From Pardosa pseudoannulata (lineage: Eukaryota > Arthropoda > Arachnida > Araneae > Lycosidae), in contig CM063510.1 of the NCBI GenBank assembly GCA_032207245.1, positions 52,255,993 to 52,319,992 on the forward strand: DNA of 64,000 nucleotides, written 5' to 3'. The position numbers and the translations under genes are program-made. Shown one piece after another: positions 22,431 to 36,500 of this stretch (position 1 is the stretch's first letter; every line of letters begins with the position of its first letter). Under the pieces are notes generated by a model. That model made no database searches. It worked only from the letters and a program-made list of their open reading frames with translations, and was not told the DNA's origin.

Positions 22431-24127
22431 TATAAATGATTCTCATAAATAATAGTTAAGAGACAAAAATGAAATGTTAAAAAAAATATTTATTCCTTTT
22501 TTTGTTTAACCTTGAGACATCAACTGTTTTTGTATTTAAATGTTATCGAAAATTCCATCAAATATGACGCTATAAGGCTAATATTTCTACATCGGCAATA
22601 AAGTGCACTATGTAACAAATTTCATATTTCACAAGAGAACAAAATTATGATTTTTAGAGATTTGTTTCAGTTAGACTTATTTTAGTAAAAGCTTTATAAA
22701 TGTCCTTGGAGTAATAGGGAAGATACAGTTCTTGCAAAAGTACAAAAAGAGGAGAAATAAGAAGTTTCATGTCTAAAAGGAGGTCTTTATCTGTAAACCA
22801 TGTTAGATCATATTTTTTTTCTTGTAATATCCTAAATCTTTCAATTTTAGAAAATGGAAGTAATGCTTTTATTACTTAATACGGACTAACATATCCTACA
22901 AGAATGCGCAAAAATCTCAATTCTTTGAAATGCACATAGTTCTATTTACTTTCTATATAGAGGTTCACTGAAAATAAAATCTTGTTAAAAATTATTTTAC
23001 TGCTAAACAATTTAGTTAATTGGGTAAGAGAATACCCATAAATAACGATGATATATTAGAATTTTATTCCTCATTAAAAGCAAGATAGTAAATTGCATAA
23101 AACCTTGATAGTTTGAAGATATCTTGAATTTTTATGACATGTAAAATTTGCTTTATATCTTTTTACAAACATTAATTCTCTTTTGAAATTGTATGTCTTT
23201 AAACAGTGTGAAAAATAAGTATTAGTTCACACAGAAAATTGATGCAATGAACGAAAATCAATAAATGGATCGTGAAATTTTGCTTCCATTATGAAAACTT
23301 AAATATGCAGCTTAAATATGTGAAGCATACACTAAATATATCAGATGCTTATTAAATGTTTTCTGCGTTCTTATCTTTATAGCCTTAATATCCGAGCAAC
23401 ATGTGAAGTATTGTTACTATATTATTTTATAATATATCGTGGAATAACGTGAAAAAATAAAAACCCTGATAACTCATTTAATAAATTTTTATAACACACA
23501 TTATATGCTTATTTTAAAATAAATGTCACGATAGTTAAATGAGTAAAAATAACGCTTTTATGTTACAAATAAGATTCTGTATCATAATGTATTTTGAAAT
23601 ACCGCTTGCCTTTTGTGCTTTTATCGCTTAATTTATTATTAAAAGCCACATACTATCTTTCAAGACGATAAAATAATGTGAACAGCCTTCACTTCGAGTC
23701 AGTATAAAAAAAAGAAATAATCTTGATTTTAAGGTTATTGATATTTTTTACAAATTCTTTTATAACATAATATACAAATTAATTAGCTTCGTTATTTCAA
23801 TTAATATATAATTTTCATTAAGAAAAAAATAAAGAAAAAATTATTTAGCTAACAAGATAACACTTGAATATATAGATAAAAATAAAAAAAAAACTTTATA
23901 TAAGTTTTAACATAAATATCTTTTTTGAAATCAGTAAATCTAAACCTTTAGAAGCTATTAAAACATAATACAAATATATTTCTTGTCATAATTTAACGGA
24001 ATTTCATAACTTAAAAAAATATTGAGCTTCAATTTGAATTAAATTAGTTAAAATTTTATATAATTCAAAACTGCACTAAAATTATTTTTTCCCTTTAAAT
24101 GTACATTTTTACTGATTTATTTTCTTT

Positions 24128-24128
<1 letters not shown>
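22431..24128. other. AT-rich non-coding region
   Basis: AT-rich DNA with homopolymer tracts. I see no gene, RNA or repeat family. Confidence 0.4.
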
Positions 24129-24480
<352 letters not shown>

Positions 24481-25550
24481 GAAATGACAGAATAAAATAT
24501 ATTTTTTATGTTAGAGTTTTGTTACAGAACGTGTAAATATATATTCTAAAAGAGAAGGACTTTTTTTTTTAACACCACATAAGAAAATAACTTACGATGT
24601 TGACTGTTTAGTTTCTTTTACAATCGTTTCTTATATAAGTGGTGAGGAAAAGTTAGGTAATTTATAAAAGCTCTAGAACAAACTTTTATGTTTATGCGCT
24701 TTTAATATTTTCTTGTAGAAACAAACAATTCACAATATGAGCTTTGAATTTAAAATATAAGAATTTCCATGCGATTGATATAATCCTATTAATTTTTAAC
24801 TTTTAACACTTCGTAAGTTAAGCGTGTTTTACGTTCTGTACTTTAATATTAACGATAAATTTTATGATTTGATAAAAACTCAAAGGATGATTTTATAAAA
24901 TGCAATTTCATGTATCTTAAAATCACCTGCAGTGTTCTGTATAAGATTTTAATTTATCCCTGAAACTTTTTGAGCAAATACACTATTATTTTCAAAATGT
25001 TAAAAAAAAAATTTAAGAAGCATAAAAATTGTACCACAAGTTTAAAACGTTTTCAATGAAAGTGTTCAACATATATTTCTGATTATGCTTTAAATTAAAT
25101 TGTTTAAAATAAATTTTATCAAAATTCTTTAAATAAATAAAAATTTCAAGATTTAGAGGAAATTTAAAAAGTCCACGAAATTGTATTGACGTCAATCACA
25201 TATACTTAGTATATATCGTTTAATTTAAAAGTCACAAAGAGCTTCTACATTTTTTAAAGAATTTAGTCACTATTAGATACGTATATGTATATATATCTGA
25301 TTATGATATTTTTTATTAGTCAGTTTTTTACATTGTATTTTTAACTAGTTTATAGTTCTACATAAAGAATTGTATAATATATGATTTTTTAGTTGAATGC
25401 ATGTAACTGATGGGAAATGAAATTATATCCTTTGTATATTTTCATATAATTATTTTAATATACGATATATTACCAGTGATATTAGATGAAATTACAATTC
25501 ACTATAGGTTCTTCGGCTTTTTGGTTAGTTGGGAATACTCTGGTCTATTT
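24481..25550. other. AT-rich non-coding region
   Basis: AT-rich DNA with no supported feature. Confidence 0.4.
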
Positions 25551-25552
25551 AT

Positions 25553-25715
25553 TTATTTATTTGTTTATTTTTGCAACAGAAGAGATAAAGAGATTGAGAT
25601 CTACTGATTAAAGCTGATTCCGAAAGACAATGATCATCTATGCCAATACTATGATTCGAACTTACGAACTCAGGTACCGAAGGGCAATGCCATACCCAAT
25701 TGGCCTATTGACCTC
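25553..25715 (-). mobile_element. SINE family A, copy 4 (degraded)
   Basis: Follows the SINE A consensus: 'ttgcaacagaagagataaagagattgagatctactgattaaagctgattccgaa' body, 'tatgattcgaactta' at the B-box position (25649-25663) and 'ccaattggcct' at the A-box position. The left side is a (TTTA)n-like tail instead of (GGTTT)n. Divergent enough to be an old insertion. Confidence 0.75.
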
Positions 25716-26095
25716 ATCTCTGTATTAATGTATATAATTCGCAAAAATTCATATTCATATATCACACATGATAATACTCATATTTTTAGTTGCCAGGAAC
25801 TGTTGACAATGTAATTCTTTACGCAGTCATGGTAAAATAAAATTACACTGTACAATCGAAACACTGTGTAAAAATTGTTTAATTTGTTTTATTAGTTTTA
25901 TTTATACTTTGTTATGTTATTCTTAATTTTTTATAACGCAGATGGTAATACAAGTACTATATGCTTTTATTCCAATAAAAGACTGCGAAGCTGTTACCCG
26001 TTTAGCACCACTTAAGATCACGTGTAGCTTAAGGTATGCTACGTACACGAGTAACATTACCCGCACTGGGTCCTCATACTTTAGATGCAGGGATC
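25716..26095. other. AT-rich spacer
   Basis: AT-rich, with composition rising from about 25975 into the neighbouring SINE. The GC-richer 25975-26095 may be part of that element, but it has no counterpart in the second copy. Confidence 0.3.
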
Positions 26096-26312
26096 AAGCA
26101 GAAGAGCCATATCTTGGCCTACCACTCCCCCAGAGGTTTCGTTTGAAAACTTGGAGGACATTGAGACCACGAAAACATTTTACGTGCCCCAGTCAGCTTT
26201 AACGAACACGTCGGAACTTACACCAGCTCGAGCCCCGAACCCACAACCTTTCATTTGCGATATCGCTAGTTTTGCCGACTTAGCTATCGCGGCTCTAGAC
26301 AAAGAAATCTAA
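26096..26312 (-). mobile_element. SINE family 3, copy 1 (tRNA-derived)
   Basis: On the minus strand the head carries an A box TAGCTAAGTCGG (complement of 26275-26286, full match to the pol III consensus) and a near-B-box GGGTTCGGGGCTC (complement of 26230-26242). The body, with 'tgactggggcacgtaaaatg' and 'tcgtggtctcaatgtcctcc', matches 29914-30115. Open frames over it (25942-26202, 26085-26312) have no recognisable domain and are explained by the SINE. Confidence 0.7.
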
Positions 26313-27539
26313 CAGAGTTTATTATTTTTCATTGCCCCAAAGATCATTTCCACATTTATGTAGACTAACGACATACATACTAGTTTAGACATACTAGTAC
26401 ATAATTATTGCCAGAATTTTTTTTGCATATGAAATACCGATTTTTAAATTATACAAATTATTTTGTAGAAATTATTTCAAACTAGCTTACTTCGTCTACC
26501 TTTCTTGCATGGGGAAATTTTACACCGTGTTTCTACGTTCACCTGAAGAACGAAAAGTTTTACTATAATATATAAAATATATAAACTTTACTTTTAATAT
26601 CATAAGAGATTAAAAAAAATCAGATACAATACAATGAAAAATTAAAAAAAAAATTCTGAGGAAAAATAATATATAAGGCTTCTTGAATTTTTTTCAAGAG
26701 TTTATTCAAAGTTTTTTTTACGTGTTTTTAAAGAAATTACTTTATATGTTTAATGAACAACATTAAAAGAAACGTTTCAGCTTTATTTGGGATATATAAA
26801 AAAGCTTTTACTCTCAAGAAACTTTTTTTTATACGGAAATCGTATTTTTTCCTATATTTCATTCATGTTGATTAATTTCTTTGTCAATTTATTTAAAAAC
26901 TATGCAAAAACCAGCTGTTAAGAAATTTCCTGGGAGCTTAATACCAAAGGGTATCTTCAGCAACAGGAAAAAAGTTTCTTTAATGAATTGTACATAATTT
27001 TATTGAACTGAAATTGCTATTCATCATCTCTCAAAAATTTTATCTTTCGACTGACACCTTATCTGTTAAGTTTAAGTGTGAGAGCCACAAAATAGTCTAC
27101 ACACAAACTATTTATATGATTAAAAGCATAAGTTATCGTCTTTAAAGACTATTTTTATATAGCATTAAAAGATATGATGTGGATCCACATGACTTTATTT
27201 GTACGTCTATTAAAGAATACACAATGTTTGCTGAACTGCATATAAAATTACTTGAATGAGATATACGATTCTAAAATTGTTTCACGCAGTACAAACAAAC
27301 TCTGAACTATTTTTAAACTGAACTCTAAATTTAGTAATTGTTACTTTAATAATATTTTAAATTTTACGAGTAAAATTATTTCAAAATGAGTAGTATATAT
27401 TACTTTACCAGTGAGTAGGAATCAACTACTGTAATGCTGATAATCGGTAGAGATATTTATCATATTGAGATTTTCCGTTAAGTAGAGCGCCGTTTCCATT
27501 TTCAAGAATATGTACAACAACAGTTCCAAATAAAAAATT
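26313..27539. other. AT-rich non-coding region
   Basis: AT-rich DNA with poly-A/T runs. No feature until the tandem array begins. Confidence 0.4.
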
Positions 27540-29913
27540 TCAACAATCTACGGTAATCGTTTTCCGTTGTGTAAAGTAGATAAATACGTACTTAAAGAAA
27601 GAAAACATGTCAAAATGTATTCAGTAACGGTCTAAATAAATAGTTAAAGCTTCAAAGAGAAAATATTCTAGAATGCACAAACATATAGCAAATAAACTTG
27701 TCCAAATAGATTTTCACTTTGCAAAAACGGGTATTCAAGTCGAACTGTTGTTGTTGTTGTTACTTATACACGTTGAAAATCTATAGGCTATTCGCATTAA
27801 GAGGGCCTTCCGTTTCACATTTTCACCTTTCATTCACCCTTTCGTTCAACCTTCATTTCACCTTTTGTTTTTATGAAGAATACTAGGGTGAAATAACGAC
27901 TGTATTCAAAGTCGGTCATAGTAATTTAAAATCAAAGACCAAGTAGAGTTGCGTTATGTGAGATAGATTAATACGTACGTACAGAGAGAAAACAGTACAC
28001 AATGCATTCAGTCAAAATATATTGTTAAAAATTCAAATATAAAAACTTAAAGAAAGTACAGATATATATAGCAATTAAACTTGTCAAAATATATTTTAAC
28101 TTTATAAAAACGGGTATACTACTCAAAATGTTGTTGTTGTTACTTATACCCCTTGGAAAGCTATAGGCTATTCACATTAAGGGGTTCTCCTTTCGTTTTT
28201 ATGAAGAGCACCGTTAAGGTGAAAGAACAACTGTGTTCAAAGTGGGTCATCGTAATTAAAAATCAAGGACCAAGTAAACTTGTGTTATGTGAGGTAGATA
28301 TATACGTACATACAGAAGTAAAACAAGTCAAAATCCATTCAGTCAAAATAGATAGTTAAAGCTTCAAAGATAAAATATTCTAGAATGTACAAACAAATAG
28401 CGCAATTAAACTTGTCCAAATAGATTTTCACTTTGCAAAAACGGGTATTCACCTCAAAATGTTGTTGTTGTTACTTATAGCCGTTGGAATGCTATAAGCT
28501 ATTCGCATTAAGGGGATTCACCTTTAGTGTTTATGAAGAGCACCGCTATCGTGGAAGAACGACTGTGTTTAAAGTGGGTCATCGTAATTTAAAATCACGG
28601 ACTAAGTAGACGTGCGTTATGTGAAGAAGATAAATACTTAAGTACAGAGGGAGAACAAGTCAAAATGCATTCAGTCAAAATAGATAGTTAAAGCTCAAAG
28701 GTAAAATCTGCTAGAATGGATAGCCACATAAAGCAATTATACTGGTCCAAACAGATTTTCACTTTGTAAAAACGGGTATTCACTTCGAAATATGGTTGTT
28801 GTTAATTATGCCTTTTGAAAAGCCATAGGGCTATTCGCATTAAGAAGGTTCACCTTTCGATTTTATGAAGAACACCATTTAGATGAAAGAACGACTGTGT
28901 ATTCAAAGTAGATCATCGTAATTTAAAATAAAGGACCATGAAGCGTTTGCATTACGTGAGATAGATAAATACGTACGTACGGAAAAAAAACAAGGCATAA
29001 TGCATTCAGTCAAAAGATTGTTAAAACTTTAAATATAAAACATTCTAGATTGTATAGATACATATAGCAATTCAAGATGTCAAAATAGATTTTCACTTTA
29101 TAAAAACGGGTATTTACTTCAAAATATTGTTGTTGCTACTTATGCCCCTTGGAAAGCCATAGGATATTTTCATTAAAGTGTTCACCTTTCGTTTTTATGA
29201 AGAGCACCGCTAGGGTGAACGAACAATTGTGCTCAAAGTGGGTCATCGTAATTAAAAATTAAGGACCAAGTAAACTTGTGTTATCTGAGGTAGATAAATA
29301 CGTACGTACAGAAGGAAAATATCAAAATATATAGTTATAACTTCAAAGATAAAATATTCTAGAATGTACAGACACATTTAAACTTTCCAAAATAGATTTT
29401 TACTTTGTAAAGTGGGTATTCACGTCGAAATGTTGTTGTTGTTGTTACTTTGGCCCCTTGGAAAGTCATAGGCTATTCCCATTAAAGGGAGTTCACCTTT
29501 CGTTTTTTGAAGAGCACCGCTAGGATGAATGAACGATTGTGTTCAAAGTATGTCATCGTAATTTAAAATCAAGGACGAAGTAGACTTGCGTTATGTGAGG
29601 TAGATAAATATGTACTTAAAGCAGGGATACACGTCAAAATGATTTCAATCAAAATAGATAGTTGAAGCTTCAAAGATAAAATCTCTAGAATATACAGATA
29701 CATATAGCAATAAACTTGTCCAAATTGATTTTCACTTTTTCGAAATCGGATATTCATTTTGAAATGCTGTTGTTGTTTCTTATGCCCTTTGGAAAGCCGT
29801 TGGTTATTCGCATTTTAGGGATTCACCTTTCGATTATATGAAGAGCACCGTTAGGGTGAACTAACGACTGTGTTCAAAGTAGGTCATCGTAATTTAAAAT
29901 CAAAGACCATGTA
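27540..29913. repeat. Tandem array of ~330-bp units, seven copies
   Basis: The landmark 'cgggtatt' or variants lies at 27728, 28111, 28442, 28773, 29107, 29413 and 29747, so periods are 383, 331, 331, 334, 306 and 334 bp. Each unit has a (GTT)n run of 2-5 repeats, 'cttatgccccttggaaag', 'ggctattcgcattaagggg', 'ttcacctttcgtttttatga', 'aggtagataaatacgtacgtac' type and 'tagatagttaaagcttcaaa'. The first interval is longer because of extra 'ttcaccttt' sequence (27810-27890). The last unit runs without a gap into SINE family 3. Confidence 0.93.
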
Positions 29914-30115
29914 GATGACCTCCCAGGCTTGGCTTACCACTTCGAGAAGTATCGTTTGAGAATTTTGAAGAAATTGTGACCACGACTTTTTTGCGTGTCC
30001 CAGTCACCTTTAACGAACATTGCGGATCTTAGCCGAACCCGCAACCCTTCAACTACGAGATCGCTGCCTTTGTCGTCTAAGCTCCCGTGGCTCAAGTCAA
30101 AAATGAAGACGGCCA
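29914..30115 (-). mobile_element. SINE family 3, copy 2
   Basis: Collinear with 26096-26312: 'gcttaccac', 'tatcgtttgagaattttgaagaaattgtgaccac', 'gtgtcccagtcacctttaacgaac', 'ccgaacccgcaaccctt' (B-box position) and 'gcctttgtcgtctaagc' (A-box position, decayed). It abuts the end of the 330-bp tandem array. The minus-strand frame at 29934-30116 has no protein meaning. Confidence 0.65.
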
Positions 30116-31177
30116 TCAGAACATTTTTTTTAAAATTTCATACAAGGAAGTAGAAAAGGGGCACTACAAATGAAACGATTTTAGTTAATTTGCATTTTAA
30201 AAGATTTCGAATAGGAAAGAAAGAGTCATGAAAAGCCAACACTTCCCAATAGTTAATATAAATCTAAGTACTCATCGAGCATACTAATATTTAACTAAAT
30301 ATTTTGCTCACGCTAATAAGGAAACACCCCTAGACGTTACTTCCAGTTTCATTAAAGTTTAATACATCACATGAGAAAAATCGTCGGAGGAAAAGAATAT
30401 TTTAATGAATCTTTCCAACGGAACCATCTTTTACAAATTAATTTTATGGATTACTGGTCTTATTGGAGACAAATGAAGACATTTTAATTAAAGAACCTTT
30501 CCTAATAATCATTGAGGACGATCATAGAATCACGGAATGGTATTATTTTAAAACATTAAGAGATTTCGTTTTAATATTTCCTTAGTCATGAAACTTACAC
30601 AAATGATAAAATTTGCTTCTCAATGTGTGTAAGAATTTGTGTAGAATATGAATAAATTTTATAACAAACTAGCTGCTCTTCGCGTAGGATTTAATCTAGG
30701 TATATGAGAATCTCAAAAGAAATTTATATATTTTGAGAAATATCCGATTTTAGAATACACGGGTGATACAAACAAAATTTATGTAATATTACTTTCAAAT
30801 TAAAATAACATAATTAGGAAAATGATTAAAACATTTTAATTTTAATTTTTAATTTTAATTTTTAATTTTTAATTTTTCTAATAAACAAAAAAAAAGTTAC
30901 ATTTTGCATTTATACTTACATTTGGTATTTATACATGATCTCAGATATATATTTCAAAAATTAGGCTCAATCTCAACAGAGTCGACTAGAAATAATCATT
31001 CTGCCTTAATTTTATAATAATTACATAATAATAATTTTATAGTATATAATCGCTCATTATCTGAATCATTGAATCATGGAAAAGAGCCTTACACCAAAAA
31101 TGGAAAGCTTTTCGTCAGCATAGTGAATACAGTCTAAAACACATACGCATATACATTTATTATAGGATTGTATATGC

Positions 31178-31179
<2 letters not shown>
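30116..31179. other. AT-rich spacer with low-complexity tract
   Basis: A (TTTTAA)n-like low-complexity run lies at about 30835-30880. At 30668 'aactagctgctcttcgcg' resembles the start of the block at 60750 ('aactagctgcttcgcac'), possibly shared ends of a retroelement. Otherwise unassigned. Confidence 0.35.

Positions 31180-31238
<59 letters not shown>
31180..31238. repeat. (TA)n(TG)n microsatellite
   Basis: About 16 TA units followed directly by about 13 TG units, adjoining repeat C. Confidence 0.97.
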
Positions 31239-31615
31239 AACATCCAGTGTTAAGGCGCATTTAAAACAGTCTTGAGAATAATAAGTTTATTAAATCATAG
31301 TTCCATTTAAAAGCAACTTACGCCATTTTCATTTTCCGTGGCGGAACTAAGCGTGGAAAAAATGTTGACAGCTCCATGTTGTCGCGCTGACTGACTCTTA
31401 TCTGTTTGCAAACTCATAAAATTCTTCCAAAATGCTTCCCCCTGACCGGATTATTCTAAACGCTTACGCGAGCGTGGGTATTTCATTTATTTTATTATTA
31501 TAAAAGAGTTCCCTGTTTACGCGAGCGTGGGTATTTCATTTATTTTATTATTATAAAAGAGTTCCCTTTTTAAAATCATTGTAACTCACGTAATTTCCAA
31601 CTATCCCTTTTTTAG
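31239..31615 (-). repeat. Dispersed repeat family C, copy 2, with 53-bp internal duplication
   Basis: The reverse complement of 19760-20102: 'gttaaggcgcat', 'aataataagtttattaaa', 'cgccattttc', 'gacagctccatgt', 'ttatctgtttgcaaactcat', 'ccccctgaccggattattct' and 'attataaaagagttcc'. A stretch of about 51 bp beginning 'ttacgcgagcgtggg' is repeated identically with a 53-bp offset (31464 and 31517). Microsatellites flank both ends. Confidence 0.8.
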
Positions 31616-31830
<215 letters not shown>

Positions 31831-33061
31831 AAATATGTATATTAAATATTCGATCGTATTTGTTTTAAAAAAATCCTACCTAGTTTAAAAAAATACATAA
31901 TTTTCAAAACATTGTTTCCCCATCCTTTACATATCAGAACTAATAGCTCAAGAAATTTTTCTTTTTAATCTAACTTTTCCAAAATATTTTACTTTAAAAC
32001 AAGGTCTCTATCTTTTATTATAGATTAATCCAATACGGAGTCTATCTTGGAACTTAGTCCCATTTTATTTCTATCATATAAGATATACATACTATAAATT
32101 CTGTAATCTTTATTTGAGTTGATCGCATATATAACTTATGAACGGAACTAATTCATATTTTGTCTGTCCGTGTCTGTGTTATGAAAAGGTGTTCAAGATG
32201 AAATAGAGGTAGATGAATGTAATTGGATATATGTATTATACTAAAATTATACGATACATTATTTCTGTAGTATAAGTACCTTTTCCAGGTCTATTATATA
32301 AGCAGTTGAGACAAATCATGCGTCAAAAAATAAAAATACTTTGATATAATATTTTTGTTAAAATTATTTTCCTAAATATATATTTTATTTAATTTATATC
32401 CTATAAACATATTCATAGTCATAGGTTTTTTACACAAGCATGTATGTTTCATAAATAACTTTCTTCCATCATGCAGATATGAAGGAAATAGCGAGGTAGA
32501 ATTCCAGCCTACTCGAGTTCTCCCACGGATGGCTAGTCACAATCAGCGGAAAAATCCTTCAAGCACACGATAACATTACATATTTGAACATAGGTTGCCC
32601 ACGCTTTCTAGTGATTTAGTCTTTTGAGGAAAATTTTCCATATATTCGTTTTCGCATAGGGTTACATACACACACTATGGTAAAATCATTTTGTTATTGG
32701 TCTATATTGTAATTTAGGAGAATTTACAATTTAAAAGACACACAAAGAAAAAGATCTCACATTTGTTATAAGCAGTTTATAATTTTTTAACCAATTATTT
32801 TCGTTATACAGTAAAAAAAAATTATTTACATCTCTATATAAAGTTAATCAGCATAAAGAAGTTTATTCTACGTATATTAGACTTCATGCCATGCTGTAAC
32901 ATGAATTCCTCTTTACTACCGCTTTATTTTGACAAACCACTTTTCTGTGACTCTTTGAAGTACATTTCAAAATTGTTGAGAAATGTTACAATCTGTAAAT
33001 TTGGTTACTATGGCTGTGACTCGGATAAATATTGTTAATATTTATATCACATTACTTAGCT
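31831..33061. other. AT-rich non-coding region
   Basis: AT-rich DNA. A slightly GC-richer stretch at 32465-32600 has no recognisable content. Confidence 0.4.
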
Positions 33062-33180
33062 CGGTGTTGTTTGGTTTGGTTTTAAGCGCCACAGTCTACT
33101 GTTTTAATACTAAGGAAAACTGTTTTAATGTCTAATGAGACTGGAGCATACTAATTATAGATTATTCTATGTTCCAAAAG
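33062..33180 (-). mobile_element. SINE family A, fragment 5
   Basis: 'tgtttggtttggttttaagcgccacagtctactgttttaatactaag', then a second 'aaaactgttttaatgtctaatgagactgg'. The tail and body are recognisable, and the tRNA head is absent. Part of a three-copy cluster. Confidence 0.6.
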
Positions 33181-33204
33181 GATCACCAACTGGGGAATAT
33201 TTGA

Positions 33205-33390
33205 TTATGGTTTTTTTTTTTTGAGAGCTACGGTTTACTGTTTTGCTACATTGTCTAATGAAACTACGACATATTGATTACAGCCGATTCTGAATGACTA
33301 CGAACAAACATGTCTGCCTCAGGATTCAATACCGTAAACTCCGGTATCAAAAAGTAGCACCCTCCCCTTTGGCCTCCATTTGGCTGTATA
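33205..33390 (-). mobile_element. SINE family A, copy 6 (nearly full length)
   Basis: Poly-T, 'gagagctacggtttactgttttgctac', 'gccgattctgaatgactacgaac', a decayed B-box region 'aggattcaataccg' (33321-33334) and 'ctccggtatcaaaaagtagcaccc' through to 'ttggcctcc' at the A-box position. Minus strand. Confidence 0.7.
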
Positions 33391-33417
33391 TATCTTGGCT
33401 ACAGCTTCTATAAACCA

Positions 33418-33556
33418 TAACGGTTTGGTTTGGTTTGGTTTGGTTTAATTTGGATTGGAGTCCTACGATTTACTTTTGCAATACGAGGGGAAATGAGATC
33501 AGGACCTACAGCTTAATGCCGATTCCGAACGGCTACGAACATCCATGCCACTGTGG
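33418..33556 (-). mobile_element. SINE family A, copy 7 (5'-truncated)
   Basis: A clean (GGTTT)n tail of about five units (33421-33446), then a well-preserved body 'ggagtcctacgatttac', 'aatgagatcaggacctac' and 'gattccgaacggctacgaacatccatgcca'. It ends at 'ctgtgggata' just before the B box, so the tRNA head is missing through 5' truncation. Confidence 0.8.
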
Positions 33557-36500
33557 GATATAATGGTTGGGAATGAGTTAGCTATAATAAATGTATTATA
33601 TTTTACTGACTAAATCGTTCAAATTCATAAATAGCAAGAACAATTTATCCATCTGGAACAAAACTAAGCAACGTTAAGACACATTTAATGTGTTATTTGT
33701 TTACTACTTTAGTTTGCGTGATTTTCTACAGTATATTTATCAATTTTGAAGGCATATTAATTGCTGTGTTACCTTTATTCATAAAATAGTTAATGATATT
33801 TTATAAACTATAATTTTAGAATATTATTTTAAGACAATGAAGTCAAATATAACGAAAATATTCATAACTACATTAATTAAATTAGTGTATTGAATTATTT
33901 AATGAAGCTAGATACTTCTCTAGAAAGATAAAAAAATATTTATTGAATAAGATACGTGAGTTCTAAATCATAACGTTATAAAGTTTTCTAAAAATTTGGT
34001 AAATTAACTGTTAAAAATGATAAGATACGATTTTATCTATAATATACATGACTAAATACATTAATTTTTGATATATATTATAAGCCAACCTGTTGATTTA
34101 GAGAAAACTGTTGGGTATTCACACATTCTTCAGCTCATTCTTTCTTTGTTTTACGCTCCTTTTGTGTTATTTTAATATATATGTATTTTAATAAAATTAG
34201 ATTTAAAGAGAATTTCAATATAAAATTACAATTAAATGCTTTTAACCTATTTTAATTTAAGCCACATAAAAAACCTTTTATAAAAATATATAGTATTTTA
34301 TCCGATATGCCATGAAAAGATATGTTCTTATATTCCATTATTCCATGAATAGTTATATTCTTACACTATATGCAAATTTAATTTCTCATATCTATAAAAA
34401 GGATAATATGATGGACGTTTTGCTCTATCACATACTGAACGTGATAATAATAATCCCACGAAACCGCTTTCTTATCATTGCGATAGTTTTAAGCATTATT
34501 TTTAAAACGTATTATTCAAAATTTATATAAGAGATTGAAAAGTATAAATACACCAAATCTATATCTAAAAATCTTGAAGCAAAATGATGGCAATCTGTGA
34601 AATACAAAGAAAGTGACAAAAGTTATTTTTTCATTGAAATGCTTATAAATACCTATATATTTATAACATGACACATTTTGAGAAAAATACCTTGTTTTAT
34701 ATGTCATCTTTTTCATTTAACAAGATGCTATAACTGTACATAGAGGTTTGTCATTTTTTGTTTTCTTACTGCATGATATAGACGATTTCATGGAAATACG
34801 ACAAGAAAAACTATAAGATTTCTTTTATTAATTTCATGTATATGCTTTCCGTCATCTTTCAATACTCCAATCTAATCAGAAAATCTTATTATTCTTTCTT
34901 TTCAAAAGTTGCCACACCACAAAAGGAAAATTAAAATAAAGCTAATGTCAAACGATAATATTTTTAAACAAATATTAAAACCATTGACTTACGCAACAAC
35001 ATTTTTTTAACATAGCTGTGTTCTAGTTCATCTGTTTAAATATCTATATGATTTTTATATGGTACATTAAACATACAGTAGAGTTGCTTAACAATTCTGC
35101 TTCCAGTTACTGGTACAACAAGTCCATATGTAAAAACTGCTCACATTTTTATTTCTAGCTCAGGTTATCAATTTAACTTTAAGTGACTTCTGTTAAACCA
35201 AAGAAATATTGCCAAAGCTCTTTATAGGAACTGATATAGTGTTAAATATACTTAATTAAGTGTGATTTGTAGAAAGTAATTACAAAAAAAAAAATAGATC
35301 TCAAATATAATATGGACCTTATTTATTTCTGTTCATTTGAGTTGACAAGACATTTGTTTTTATACAGAACTAAAATTCCTTATGTTTATCAAGTAATACA
35401 ACATATAGTACTTCCTAAAACTGATAAAATGTTATTAAATAACAAACTAAACGTTTACCATATATCTGATTTTAGATCACAATATGGTTTAGATAATGAT
35501 TAGGTAGATATAAATTTGTTATCACAAACTTGAATGCTATCATTTATAATAAATTGAACAGAAAATTAAAAACCTAAAATTCCGGCAGAAAATAACGATA
35601 TTAAAGACATAAAAGTACAAGGATATAAAGTGTTTACCATTAATCTTTAATAACAAAATTTAATTCGTATTTTATCCTTACTTTTCTGTATTTTAATACT
35701 CAACAATTTTAACAGAGTTAATTTTATATTTTATATTACTAATATGGAATAAATTTGTTAAAGCAGTTAGAAACAATCACTTAAATTTCTTTAAAAATGT
35801 AAAATTATTAATTTTTTAATATTGTGCTAAAATTAGATTAAACTATTTTAAAATTGTTTTTTTTTAATTACAGGAGTGTTAAAAACTACTTCAAAATTTA
35901 TAATTTATATATAGTTAAAAGAAAAATTTCTTATTTATATTTCCTATTGAATTTTATGATAGTAACTAATGAATCATTTTATTATGTTTGATAATTAATT
36001 AAAATTCATGGTTCCAATAAGTACTATGCATTATTAACCACCACTATATTAAACTATTCTTTGTTCGTAACTAAAGGAGACTAATTATAATGAAAATAAT
36101 AAAACTAGTTTAAGGTTCACTAATTAATTGAAGAAGTAAATTTTGTAGTTTACATTTTTACTTTATTTAAATTAAATTCATGGACAATGAAATATTCATT
36201 AGACGTATGTTTTACCTTTTATATTCCTTTCCTATGTGAGTAAATGCATTTCTAGTATATTAAATATTCTATAGGAATAATCTAAAAATGATACGTATAT
36301 TACGATTCGTTATATTCCATTAATTTGAGTTCATTTCAATTATAACAATCGCCATTTACTTTTATGCGATAAATATTTTACTCATAATAGTTTATTAGTT
36401 AAATAGTTTTTATAGTTTCTGTGGTATAAAGGTACTGGTAAATTTTGAAAGCATTGTTCCTTTATAATTCATACAATGGTGGAGATTTAAAGCAAAACAA

